Positions 28,963-36,999 of a DNA stretch of 64,000 nt are shown in pieces. The translations under genes and the position numbers were made by a program. A model generated the notes under the pieces. That model was not told the DNA's origin and made no database searches. It saw only the letters and a list, made by a program, of their open reading frames with translations. Position 1 is the stretch's first letter, and each line of letters begins with the position of its first letter. The stretch is from Pseudomonas sp. HMWF021 (GTDB lineage Bacteria; Pseudomonadota; Gammaproteobacteria; Pseudomonadales; Pseudomonadaceae): NCBI RefSeq assembly GCF_003061005.1, contig NZ_QAIK01000027.1, forward strand, positions 94,714 to 158,713. The letters run 5' to 3'.

Positions 28963-29002
28963 AAAAATGGGCACACCGATTGCGGTCGGGTGCCCATTTT
29001 TT
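28963..29002. terminator. Bidirectional terminator between hupA and the minus-strand gene
   Basis: AAAAAATGGGCAC and GTGCCCATTTTTT are perfect complements around a 15-nt loop, giving a T-run after the stem on both strands. A smaller stem CTCCCTG/CAGGGAG (28933-28951) lies ahead of it. Confidence 0.9.
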
Positions 29003-29018
29003 GTGGCTGCCAATCGAC

Positions 29019-29375
29019 TTACTGACGTCGGAAACAGGCCTTGCCGTTGCCGAAATCCACGGCCAGGCAGTTCGGTTCGATCGCCAATTGCAGATCCTGA
29101 AACAGGGCCGATAAATCGCTGTTGGACGCCGCTTTGGTCTCGCTCTTCAGCGTCACGGTGTTGTTCTCCACCTGCCAGGTGCCTTTGGCAAAACCATCTG
29201 CACTGCCATACGCCACGCCCGCATCAAACGTGCCGTCCTTGCGCAGCAGCAATTCGGCGCCCATTTCCATTGCACCGGTCAGATAGTAATGACCGTCCAG
29301 TGGCAGGGTGTCTGCAGACGCTTGGGTGACGGGTAGCGACATCAGTGCTGCGAAAAGCAGGGGTTTCAATTCCAT
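29019..29375 (-). CDS. Small exported protein of unknown function
   Basis: Protein of 118 residues with a signal peptide (MELKPLLFAALMSLPVTQASA). The mature chain looks beta-rich and small-barrel like (LDGHYYLTGAMEMGAELLLRKDG, then GTWQVENNTVTLKS) and has two Cys (in PNCLAVDFGNGKACFRRQ) that could form a disulphide. I recognise no family with certainty. It starts 14 nt after the last DUF2931 gene and ends at the shared terminator, so it is the fourth gene of that minus-strand operon. Confidence 0.75.
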   Translation of the reverse strand: MELKPLLFAALMSLPVTQASADTLPLDGHYYLTGAMEMGAELLLRKDGTFDAGVAYGSADGFAKGTWQVENNTVTLKSETKAASNSDLSALFQDLQLAIEPNCLAVDFGNGKACFRRQ

Positions 29376-29388
29376 GAGGTAAAGCTCC

Positions 29389-30093
29389 TTACCAGCTCCC
29401 GAAGGGGATGCCGAATTTTTCGATGTAGGTTTTTGATTCAGGTGATAGAGGCAACGCGTACCGCCCCCCGTTTTTTCCTTGATAGGGGCCTTGTTTCACT
29501 ACACTTCCTTCGACCCGAGCAATCTCTAGAGACTTGAGGCAAGGCCCTCCAAGCCAGACCTTCACAATGCCGCCGGGAGCCAAGCCGATTCCGACGCCGT
29601 CGCGGTAATCGGTAATCCATTTGCCATCAGCCCTGCAAAAAGCTTTCTCCGGCTTGCGCATGATCTCCCGGGCTGATTCGGGGATGACGATATAGGCTTC
29701 ATAGGTCTGAGGTTCGGCCAGTGACTGCCAGCGCACGTAGATCAAGCGGGGCAGGTCAGCGCCGGTGACATCACGCCCTGCGCCACTTCCGGGGTTTTTG
29801 GGCCAACCTGCCGGTGTGCCTTTGTTATCGGCCGGAACTCTTACCGAAGCAATTCCGGCTCCGGCGCGTCGGAACACTCGCTCCCGGATATCCACCACGT
29901 CGGCCGTTTCAATCCAGACCTCCATGTAATCCGGTGCTCCAAAGCCAAGGAACCAGGGCAGTTTGTCTTTCGCTTGCGCATGAATTTGAGTGCAAACCGC
30001 CAGCAGAAGGCCTGTAAACAGGCTTGTGAGTTTCTTGATTCGAAGGGTCGAGCTTCTCGGCGTGATCACCGGGCTGTCCTTACCAAGAGCCAT
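29389..30093 (-). CDS. DUF2931 family exported protein, copy 3
   Basis: Protein of 234 residues. The start at 30093 (MALGKDSPVI) is chosen because it overlaps the preceding gene's stop by 14 nt exactly as in the copy upstream; a longer frame from 30162 is unlikely. A signal peptide with cleavage near IHAQA-KDK leads to the DUF2931 core: APDYMEVWIETADVVDIRER, LIYVRWQSLAEPQTYEAYIVIPE, GLAPGGI-KVWLGGPC and terminal YIEKFGIPFGSW. It is nearly identical to copy 2 through the middle. The family is repeatedly found beside T6SS genes, so an immunity role is inferred, not shown. Confidence 0.85.
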   Translation of the reverse strand: MALGKDSPVITPRSSTLRIKKLTSLFTGLLLAVCTQIHAQAKDKLPWFLGFGAPDYMEVWIETADVVDIRERVFRRAGAGIASVRVPADNKGTPAGWPKNPGSGAGRDVTGADLPRLIYVRWQSLAEPQTYEAYIVIPESAREIMRKPEKAFCRADGKWITDYRDGVGIGLAPGGIVKVWLGGPCLKSLEIARVEGSVVKQGPYQGKNGGRYALPLSPESKTYIEKFGIPFGSW

Positions 30094-30784
30094 AAGGAAT
30101 TCCAAATTTTTCCACGTAGGCTCTGGACTCCGGCTCAAGAGGCAGAGCATAGCGGCCTTCATTTTTTCCTTGGTATGGACCCTTTTTATTCACGGTGCCT
30201 ACGATCCGGGCAATCTCGATTGCCTTGAGGCATGTTCCAGTGAGCCATACTTTGGCAATGCCGCCGGGTGCCAGCCCAATTACCAGGTTTTTGCGCGATT
30301 CAGTAACCCACTTCGAGTCAAAGTTGCAGAACGCTTTTTCGGGTTTGCGCATGATCTCCCGGGCTGATTCAGGGATGACGATATAGGCTTCATAAGTCTG
30401 AGGTTCGGCCAGAGATTGCCAGCGTACGTAGATCAAGCGGGGCAGGTCGGCGCCGATGACATCACGCCCTGCGCCACTTCCGGGGTTTTCTGGCCAACCT
30501 GCGGGGTTGCCTTTGTGCTCCACGGGATTCTGTACTGATGCAATACCCGATCCGGCGCGCTGAAACACTCGCTCCCGGATATCCACCACGTCGGCTGTTT
30601 CTATCCAGACCTCCATATAGTCTGGTGCTCCAAAGCCAAGGAACCAAGGTGGTTTGTCTTTCGCTTGAGCATGGATTTGAGTGAAAGCTGCGAGCAGAAA
30701 TCCGAAAACCAGGCATAAGTATTTGCCTATGTTATGGCTTGGGTTCCCCGGTGAGATAAGCGGATTGTGATTACCACGAGCCAT
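30080..30784 (-). CDS. DUF2931 family exported protein, copy 2
   Basis: Protein of 234 residues with signal peptide (about 1-42, cleavage near IHAQA-KDK) and the DUF2931 core as in its neighbours (PDYMEVWIETADVVDIRERV, YVRWQSLAEPQTYEAYIV, GLAPGGIAKVW, EKFGIPYGSW). Its start overlaps the stop of copy 1 by 14 nt and its stop overlaps the start of copy 3 by 14 nt, in the same register, pointing to tandem duplication of a unit and to translational coupling. Confidence 0.86.
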   Translation of the reverse strand: MARGNHNPLISPGNPSHNIGKYLCLVFGFLLAAFTQIHAQAKDKPPWFLGFGAPDYMEVWIETADVVDIRERVFQRAGSGIASVQNPVEHKGNPAGWPENPGSGAGRDVIGADLPRLIYVRWQSLAEPQTYEAYIVIPESAREIMRKPEKAFCNFDSKWVTESRKNLVIGLAPGGIAKVWLTGTCLKAIEIARIVGTVNKKGPYQGKNEGRYALPLEPESRAYVEKFGIPYGSW

Positions 30785-31460
30785 AGGGAATGCCGAATTT
30801 TTCGATGTAGGCTTTGGATTCTTCCTGTAGAGCAGAGTATTTACCGTCTCTGAGTCTGCTATTCGATCCCTTTGAGTGGACGATGCCTTTTACGCGTGTA
30901 ACTTCGACTCCCGGAAGGCATGGTCCGCGAACCCATACCTTGGCAATACCGCCCGGGGCCAGTCCCACTACCAGCCATTTTCGGAATTGCGTTTTGACCT
31001 TTCCATCAAACGCACAAAAGATTTCCTCGCGTTCAAGCATCAGTTTTCGAGTGGCCTCTGGAATCCTGATGACGACCTCGTAGGTTTGGGGTTCAGCGAG
31101 AGACTGCCAACGGACATAGATACGTTCGGGCAGGTTTGCGCCTGAAGTCGGTCTACCTTTCCCCCAAGGATCTTCGGGCCACCCGGCAGGATGGCCTTTG
31201 AATTCGCTCGGTATGCCTTTTCTGTACGGGTTCGGATAGCGTTGTGCTGCGACGCTGCTGCCGACGTTACTGAATAGCCGGTTATCTATATCTACTGCCG
31301 CTGTAGATTCAATCACTACATCCATGTAGTCAGGAGAGAAAAACTGTGCTGCCCATGCGTCGTAGGGCAAAGAGCGGTCAGAAGTTGAGGTACACCCGCT
31401 CAAAAGCAGTGCAAGCGACAATCTGCAAAAAGCGCTGCAGGAGAAATATTTCTCAAACAT
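30771..31460 (-). CDS. DUF2931 family lipoprotein, copy 1
   Basis: Protein of 229 residues from the ATG at 31460. Unlike copies 2 and 3 it has a lipobox (LALLLSGC, Cys at about residue 23), so it should be membrane-anchored. The DUF2931 core is more divergent (SPDYMDVVIESTAAVDIDNR, IYVRWQSLAEPQTYEVVIRIPE, LAPGGIAKVWVRGPC, YIEKFGIPYGSW). The frame stays open upstream into a vgrG fragment, but the lipoprotein signal argues for separate translation from 31460. It is the oldest-looking member of the array and overlaps copy 2 by 14 nt. Confidence 0.83.
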   Translation of the reverse strand: MFEKYFSCSAFCRLSLALLLSGCTSTSDRSLPYDAWAAQFFSPDYMDVVIESTAAVDIDNRLFSNVGSSVAAQRYPNPYRKGIPSEFKGHPAGWPEDPWGKGRPTSGANLPERIYVRWQSLAEPQTYEVVIRIPEATRKLMLEREEIFCAFDGKVKTQFRKWLVVGLAPGGIAKVWVRGPCLPGVEVTRVKGIVHSKGSNSRLRDGKYSALQEESKAYIEKFGIPYGSW

Positions 31461-31490
31461 TAGGATGCACCACACGTATAAGGTTTTCGG

Positions 31491-31745
31491 CGGGGTGATT
31501 GATTCACCAACATCCACATCTTCGATGCGCCCGTGAATCCCCTCGTTGCTGAACCCGAACTGCAAAAACGCTGGCTGACTCAGCAGACCTTCCAGATCGA
31601 TATCCGCTCGTTCGCTGACCAGCTCGACGCGGATCGCGTACAGGCTGCTGATGCGTTCAGTGCCATCGAATGCGAGCACCTTGAAGTCGTGACGAACTCC
31701 GGGAATCTGCAGAGAAAAAGGCGCGCAACTGCCCGTACTGAACAT
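31491..31745 (-). pseudogene. Truncated vgrG (N-terminal fragment only)
   Basis: From ATG 31745 the translation begins MFSTGSCAPFSLQIPGVRHD and continues with VLAFDGTERISSLYAIRVELVS and FGFSNEGIHGRIEDVDVGES, which aligns without gaps to residues 1-82 or so of the intact VgrG at 54814 (LSFTGTEGISQPFRFDLELVS, GSGIHGQIYRV). After GES the similarity stops, while the frame runs on without a stop codon into DUF2931 copy 1. Normal VgrGs are 600 residues or more, so about 90 percent is lost. It is best seen as a deletion scar. Confidence 0.85.
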
Positions 31746-32458
31746 ACGCTTGTCCTTAAGCCGGTAAGTCGATGCGCGGTGTTCGATCCTCCCTGATCGC
31801 CACGCGAAAAGAATTTGCCAAGGCAAGCTAGCAACGCAGGAAATAAATTGATGTAAGAAGTATCTCTGTGATTTGTCAGAGCATTCCGGGCTGAAAGTGT
31901 TGTGCAGATTGAAGGAGATGGCTGTAGGAAAGTGCTTCGATAATTATTGAGTTAGCACTGAAGTGCAGCATTTACGAGGTGCTGCAAGTTTCAGAAAAAT
32001 GAAATGCCATCAGTTTGATGGCACTTTTGTTGTTGAATGTTGTCGCCCCTAATTCGTTTGTGAAATCCACTGTATTTTCGGAAGAGTCCTACTTCTATTT
32101 TTTTCGAGAGTTGTCATGCTTGCCGCCGCGTAATGCAGCGGACGTTCGGGCCGGTGCGCTCAGGCTGGATCGGGCCGCTCTGGATCAAGGGTTCTGCGGG
32201 GGTAGGGCAAATGTATGCAATATAAGTCGCTATCAGGGATCCCCCTGCAACATATAGGGCGATCTCCTACACACCCCACTGAACACTTCGTCTTGTTGTT
32301 TAATCAGATGCTTGCTAGTGGCCATCATAGTGATTACGATGCGCCCACTTGAAAGAGCACATCTCAATTGGATGAGTCGCTGTACTGCTCTTCGATACTG
32401 TCCCGCGCCGCTGCAACTCCAATAGGCGCATGACCGTAATCCTGAATAAAGGCCATGG
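31746..32458. other. Divergent intergenic region between the DUF2931 array and the T6SS cluster
   Basis: About 710 nt, poorer in GC than the tss genes, without a convincing protein gene. It must contain the tss operon promoter, but I see no clear sigma-54 (TGGC-N8-TTGC) or sigma-70 site. Two stem-loops on the plus strand (31963-31985 and 32005-32023) precede a T-rich tract and could be the end of a small transcript. Confidence 0.5.
32005..32033 (+). terminator. Possible plus-strand terminator upstream of tssA
   Basis: TGCCATCA and TGATGGCA pair perfectly (8 bp, loop GTT), followed by CTTTTGTTGTTG. No gene precedes it on this strand, which raises the possibility of a small RNA ending here. 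Confidence 0.4.
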
Positions 32459-34021
32459 ATGTCCTACTCAAGCAAACTTTCAGCCCATTACCTCGAACTC
32501 GCAAAAGTCTCTGTTTCCAAAGAGAATTTCGCGGGCGAAGACGTTCGTTTCTCGAGCGAATTCGAGGCGCTGGAAAGCGAGCTGGCCAAAGCCTCGTCGA
32601 TGCACGAAAGCGGGCAGATCGACTGGCTGAAAATCCGCGAAAACAGTGAAAACCTGCTGCGTACCCAATCCAAGGATCTGCGTGTCGGCGCCTGGCTGAC
32701 CTGGTCGCTGTACCAGCGCGAATCCTTCCCCGGGCTGCTGGCCGGCCTCGGTCTGCTGCACCATCTGTCGGAAAATCACTGGGCCGACGTTCATCCGCTC
32801 AAACCGCGCACCCGGGCTGCCGCCATCGGCTGGCTGGTGCCGCGTCTGGAGCAGGTACTCACCGAAAACATTGCGATCAAGGAACAGCTGCCGATGTTCC
32901 GGCAGTTGTCGGAGCACCTGGCCGGCCTCGATGCCGCCTGCACCGAGCACCTGGGCGACGACGCGCCGCTGCTGTTGCCGCTCTCGCGTCGCCTGAAAAC
33001 CATGATCCAGCGTGCGGCCGACAATCAGCCGGCCCCTGGCGTGGTGGGCGCGGCGGTGGCGCAGGTCAAGCAGGCTGCGAGCCAGTTGCTCACCCCCGGC
33101 GCACCCATCGACAACGAAAAAGACGCCTACAAGGCCCTGCGCGCGCAGCAGGAAAGCGCGCGTCCGTTGTGCGCCTGGTGGCTCAAGCAAAAGGCCACCG
33201 ACCTGCGCGCCCTGCGTCTGAACCGCACCTTGCTGTGGCTGCCGATCGACGCGGTGCCCGAGCGCAACGCCGAGCAGATCACCGTGTTGCGCGGTCTGCC
33301 GGTGGACAAACTCAAGCAGTACCAGGATCGCTTCGATCAGGGCAAATACGCCGACCTGCTGGTGGAACTGGAGGCGAGCCTGGCGAAGGCGCCGTTCTGG
33401 TTCGATGGCCAGAGGATGGTCTGGGAATGTCTCCAGAACCTCAACGCCGAGATGGCAATGCGCGAAGTGGAAATCCACTTCGCGCTTTTGGTTCAGCGCC
33501 TGCCCGGCATCATCGAATGTCGTTTCCATGACGGCGCGCCGTTTGCCGATCCGTCCACCCGGGCGTGGATCGCCGGCAATGTCATGCCGCATCTGCAAAG
33601 CGCCAGCGCGCCGCGCAAGGTTGAAACCGAAGACGCCGAGACCCAGCCCGCCTGGGAGAAGGCCCTGCAGGAAGTGCTGCCGCTGCTGCGCAAGGAAGGC
33701 CTGAAACCTGCTGTGCAAATCCTCAAGCAAGGGCTGCAAACGGCCCACGGTGGCCGCGAGCGGTTCTTTTGGCAGTTCGCCCTGGCCCGGCTGTGCTTCA
33801 TGGCCAAGAAGTACGAACTGGCCAAGAACCAGCTCGAAACCCTCGATCAGACATTACAGGACTCAGGCCTGCACGCCTGGGAGCCCGATCTTGCATTGGA
33901 AGTGCTGCACCTGCTGCACAGTTGCTGCGAGCTGTTGCCGCAGAACCATGCAGTGCGTGAACGCAAGGAAGAGATTTATCGCAGGCTGTGCCACCTCGAT
34001 CTCGAAGTGGTACTCGAATAG
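32459..34021 (+). CDS. tssA: T6SS protein TssA (ImpA/VasJ type)
   Basis: Baseplate/sheath cap component that helps start and steer tail assembly, 520 residues. An ImpA_N domain (about 25-150) carries GAWLTWSLYQRESFPGLLAGL and HWADVHPLKPRTRAAAIGWL; a long Ala-rich middle and a helical C-terminal VasJ-like part (about 380-515) follow. The ATG at 32459 is chosen from sequence context (an AAAGG is close upstream). It is the first gene of a 16-gene co-directional tss run, ordered like P. aeruginosa HSI-II. Confidence 0.93.
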   Translation: MSYSSKLSAHYLELAKVSVSKENFAGEDVRFSSEFEALESELAKASSMHESGQIDWLKIRENSENLLRTQSKDLRVGAWLTWSLYQRESFPGLLAGLGLLHHLSENHWADVHPLKPRTRAAAIGWLVPRLEQVLTENIAIKEQLPMFRQLSEHLAGLDAACTEHLGDDAPLLLPLSRRLKTMIQRAADNQPAPGVVGAAVAQVKQAASQLLTPGAPIDNEKDAYKALRAQQESARPLCAWWLKQKATDLRALRLNRTLLWLPIDAVPERNAEQITVLRGLPVDKLKQYQDRFDQGKYADLLVELEASLAKAPFWFDGQRMVWECLQNLNAEMAMREVEIHFALLVQRLPGIIECRFHDGAPFADPSTRAWIAGNVMPHLQSASAPRKVETEDAETQPAWEKALQEVLPLLRKEGLKPAVQILKQGLQTAHGGRERFFWQFALARLCFMAKKYELAKNQLETLDQTLQDSGLHAWEPDLALEVLHLLHSCCELLPQNHAVRERKEEIYRRLCHLDLEVVLE

Positions 34022-34053
34022 GCCCCAGGGCCACAACCGCAAGGAGAAAAGCC

Positions 34054-34557
34054 ATGGCCAAAGAAGGCTCGGTAGCCCCCAAGGAACGCATCAACGTCAC
34101 CTTCAAACCCGCCACCGGCGGTGCTCAGGAAGAGATTGAACTGCCGCTGAAGCTGCTGGCAATCGGTGACTACACCCACCGCAAGGACGATCGCAAAATC
34201 GAAGATCGCAAGCCGATCAGCATCGACAAGGTGACCTTCGACGAAGTGTTGGCCAAGCAGGAACTGGGTCTGACGCTGAGCGTGCCGAACCGTCTGCAGG
34301 AAGATGGCGAGGCCGACGAGCTGGCTGTGCAACTGCGCGTCAATTCGATGAAGGACTTCAACCCGGCCAGCCTGGTCGAGCAAGTGCCTGAGCTGAAAAA
34401 ACTGATGGAACTGCGCGATGCGCTGGTGGCCCTCAAAGGCCCGCTGGGTAACGCACCTGCGTTCCGTAAAGCGATCGAAGGCGTGCTCGCCGACGACGAA
34501 TCCCGCGGTCGCGTACTCGGTGAGCTGGGCCTGAACGCCGCAGCCCCGGACGCCTGA
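34054..34557 (+). CDS. tssB: T6SS contractile sheath small subunit TssB (VipA)
   Basis: Forms the sheath with TssC. The ATG at 34054 follows AAGGAG at 7 nt and gives 167 residues; the longer frame is not used. The typical start MAKEGSVAPKERINVTF and the motifs LPLKLLAIGDYTHR, VPELKKLMELRDALVALKGPLGN and FRKAIEG match VipA. It is 25 nt from tssC. Confidence 0.97.
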   Translation: MAKEGSVAPKERINVTFKPATGGAQEEIELPLKLLAIGDYTHRKDDRKIEDRKPISIDKVTFDEVLAKQELGLTLSVPNRLQEDGEADELAVQLRVNSMKDFNPASLVEQVPELKKLMELRDALVALKGPLGNAPAFRKAIEGVLADDESRGRVLGELGLNAAAPDA

Positions 34558-34582
34558 GACTCCAGCCAAGGAAGCCAACACA

Positions 34583-36058
34583 ATGAGCACTAGCGCAGCA
34601 CAAGAGAAGAGCGCCGAAAGCGGCGAATACAGCATTCTCGACAGCATCATCGCCGAAACCCGTCTGACGCCGGACGACGAAGCCTACGACATCGCCAAGC
34701 GTGGCGTGTCGGCGTTCATCGAAGAACTGCTCAAGCCGCAGAACAACGGTGAGCCGGTCAAGAAGGCCATGGTTGACCGCATGATCGCCGAGATCGATGC
34801 CAAGCTCAGCCGCCAGATGGACGAAATCCTGCACCACCCGGATTTCCAGGCGCTGGAATCGTCGTGGCGTGGCCTGCAGTTGCTGGTCGACCGCACCAAC
34901 TTCCGCGAAAACATCAAGATCGAAATCCTCAACGTCTCCAAAGAAGACCTGCTGGACGATTTCGAAGACTCGCCGGAAGTCATGCAGTCGGGCCTGTACA
35001 AGCACATTTACACCGCTGAATACGGCCAGTTCGGTGGTCAGCCGGTGGGCGCGATCATCGCCAACTACTTCATGTCCCCAAGCTCGCCGGACGTGAAACT
35101 GATGCAGTACGTGGCCAGCGTATCCTGCATGTCCCACGCGCCGTTCATCGCCGCCGCCGGCCCGAAATTCTTCGGTCTGGAAAGCTTCACCGGCCTGCCG
35201 GATCTGAAAGATCTGAAAGACCACTTCGAAGGCCCGCAATTCGCCAAATGGCAGAGCTTCCGTACTTCGGAAGACTCCCGTTACGTTGGCCTGACCGTGC
35301 CGCGTTTCCTGCTGCGCAACCCGTACGATCCGGAAGAAAACCCGGTCAAGTCGTTCGTGTACAAGGAAACCGTTGCCAACAGCCACGAGCACTACCTGTG
35401 GGGCAACACCGCTTTCGCGTTCGGCACCAAACTGACCGACAGCTTCGCCAAATTCCGCTGGTGCCCGAACATCATCGGCCCACAGAGCGGTGGCGCGGTT
35501 GAAGACCTGCCGCTGCACCACTTCGAAAGCATGGGCGAAATCGAAACCAAGATTCCTACGGAAGTTCTGGTTTCCGACCGTCGTGAATACGAACTGGCAG
35601 AGGAAGGCTTCATTTCCCTGACCATGCGCAAAGGCTCCGACAACGCGGCGTTCTTCTCCGCCAGCTCGGTGCAGAAACCGAAGTTCTTCGGCATCAGCGC
35701 AGAAGGCAAGGCGGCAGAGCTGAACTACAAGCTCGGCACCCAACTGCCGTACATGATGATCGTCAACCGCCTGGCTCACTACTTGAAAGTGCTGCAGCGC
35801 GAGCAACTCGGTTCGTGGAAAGAGCGTACCGACCTCGAGCTGGAACTGAACAAGTGGATTCGCCAGTACGTCGCCGACCAGGAAAACCCGAGCGCCGAAG
35901 TGCGTGGCCGTCGTCCGCTGCGCGCTGCGCAAGTGATCGTCAGCGACGTTGAAGGCGAGCCGGGCTGGTACCGCGTCAGCTTGAACGTGCGTCCGCACTT
36001 CAAGTACATGGGTGCCGATTTCACCCTGTCGCTGGTTGGCAAGCTGGACAAAGAGTAA
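34583..36058 (+). CDS. tssC: T6SS contractile sheath large subunit TssC (VipB)
   Basis: Main sheath subunit recycled by ClpV, 491 residues, the normal length. Diagnostic stretches include HPDFQALESSWRGLQLLVDRT near residue 90, NVSKEDLLDDFEDSPE, YGQFGGQPVGAIIANY and the C-terminal LNVRPHFKYMGADFTLSLVG. Sequence is highly conserved and GC-rich, without signs of transfer. AAGGAAG precedes the ATG. It is 9 nt from tssE. Confidence 0.97.
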   Translation: MSTSAAQEKSAESGEYSILDSIIAETRLTPDDEAYDIAKRGVSAFIEELLKPQNNGEPVKKAMVDRMIAEIDAKLSRQMDEILHHPDFQALESSWRGLQLLVDRTNFRENIKIEILNVSKEDLLDDFEDSPEVMQSGLYKHIYTAEYGQFGGQPVGAIIANYFMSPSSPDVKLMQYVASVSCMSHAPFIAAAGPKFFGLESFTGLPDLKDLKDHFEGPQFAKWQSFRTSEDSRYVGLTVPRFLLRNPYDPEENPVKSFVYKETVANSHEHYLWGNTAFAFGTKLTDSFAKFRWCPNIIGPQSGGAVEDLPLHHFESMGEIETKIPTEVLVSDRREYELAEEGFISLTMRKGSDNAAFFSASSVQKPKFFGISAEGKAAELNYKLGTQLPYMMIVNRLAHYLKVLQREQLGSWKERTDLELELNKWIRQYVADQENPSAEVRGRRPLRAAQVIVSDVEGEPGWYRVSLNVRPHFKYMGADFTLSLVGKLDKE

Positions 36059-36067
36059 GAGCGACTC

Positions 36068-36475
36068 ATGGACGGATACGGCAGCCTGTTCGAGCGCCTC
36101 AACGGCGACGCGCAACTACGCAAGGGCAACAGCCTCGAGGCTTGTGCCATGGCGTCAGTGGCTGCCCATCTGGCCAAAATGCTCAGCACCCGGGCCGGCA
36201 GCGTGCAAACGCTGGCCGACTACGGGTTGCCCGATCTCAATGACATGCGCCTGAGCCTTCACGACTCCCTGAGTCAGGCCCGTCTGGCCATCGAAAACTT
36301 CATCGAAGCCTACGAGCCGCGCCTGAGCAACGTGCGTGTCATTTCCCTGCCGCGTGACCACGACCAGTTACGGCTGGCCTTCAGCATCGAAGGCCTGCTG
36401 GAAGTCGAGGGTTTCAAGCGTCAGGTCAGTTTTTCCGCGCGCCTGGATGGCAGCGGTCAAGTGAAGGTCACCTAA
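36068..36475 (+). CDS. tssE: T6SS baseplate protein TssE (gp25-like)
   Basis: Baseplate wedge subunit related to phage T4 gp25, 135 residues. GSLFERLNGD at the N-terminus and YGLPDLNDM around residue 54 are the family marks; the usual YEPRL (about 80-84) is also present before a beta-rich C-terminus. It begins 9 nt after tssC. The core order is then broken: tssF does not follow directly because a PAAR-effector module is inserted. Confidence 0.94.
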   Translation: MDGYGSLFERLNGDAQLRKGNSLEACAMASVAAHLAKMLSTRAGSVQTLADYGLPDLNDMRLSLHDSLSQARLAIENFIEAYEPRLSNVRVISLPRDHDQLRLAFSIEGLLEVEGFKRQVSFSARLDGSGQVKVT

Positions 36476-36486
36476 GGAGATTCCCG

Positions 36487-36999
36487 ATGTCTGGCAAACC
36501 CGCAGCACGCGTATCCGACCCCACCGCTTGCCCACTACCAGGCCACGGCACCAACCCGATCGCCGCCGGTTCCGGCGACGTGTTCTTCGACGGCCTCGCG
36601 GCCGCCCGCCAAGGCGATGCCTCGGCGTGTGGTGGTGCGATGGTTGGCGATCTGGCGACCACGGTTCTGATCAATGGCAAACCGGCTGCGACCGTAGGCT
36701 CGGTTGGTGCTCACGGCAACAAGGTCACGGCAGGTTCCGGGACGGTGATTATCGGTAATTCGCACTCGCCGGCGCCGTTTGTGCCGCCGTTGCCATTAAT
36801 GCTTTTCTCCCACACGCAGCATGTAGTGATGGAAGATCAGGATGGAAATCCTCTTCAAGATATTCCCTATCAAATTACAACAGCTAAGGGGAAAGTTATT
36901 ACTGGACAGAGCGACGCAATGGGTAGAACCCAGTTGGTCGGAGGAGAGGCAGGAGAAACCTTCGACTTTCATGCGGCTACTGATGGGGCAGTGGTATGA
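36487..36999 (+). CDS. PAAR protein with transthyretin-like C-terminal domain
   Basis: Spike tip protein of 170 residues that sharpens the VgrG trimer and carries cargo. The PAAR domain (1-95) opens with GKPAARVSDPTACPLPGHGT and has candidate Zn ligands C15, H20 and C48. Residues 105-165 (VVMEDQDGNPLQDIPYQI, then SDAMGRTQLVGGEAGE) match the transthyretin-like extensions that in other T6SS tip proteins hold the effector. Codon use changes within the gene: GC-rich to about 36,790, then AT-rich, as if the tail came with the downstream effector. It overlaps the next gene by 4 nt (ATGA). Confidence 0.9.
   Translation: MSGKPAARVSDPTACPLPGHGTNPIAAGSGDVFFDGLAAARQGDASACGGAMVGDLATTVLINGKPAATVGSVGAHGNKVTAGSGTVIIGNSHSPAPFVPPLPLMLFSHTQHVVMEDQDGNPLQDIPYQITTAKGKVITGQSDAMGRTQLVGGEAGETFDFHAATDGAVV

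Noticed and set aside
31746-31826. Extension of the vgrG fragment to an upstream ATG at 31826
   Set aside because: The added 27 residues do not resemble any VgrG N-terminus; the fragment aligns from the ATG at 31745.
31935-31955. A Fur-box-like AT-rich motif (GATAATTATTGAG) upstream of the T6SS
   Set aside because: Only the first half resembles the GATAAT repeats; the match is too short to claim iron control.
32260-32458. Search for a -24/-12 sigma-54 promoter before tssA
   Set aside because: TTGCT occurs, but no GG at the needed distance upstream; the presence of the sigma-54 activator alone is not enough to call one.
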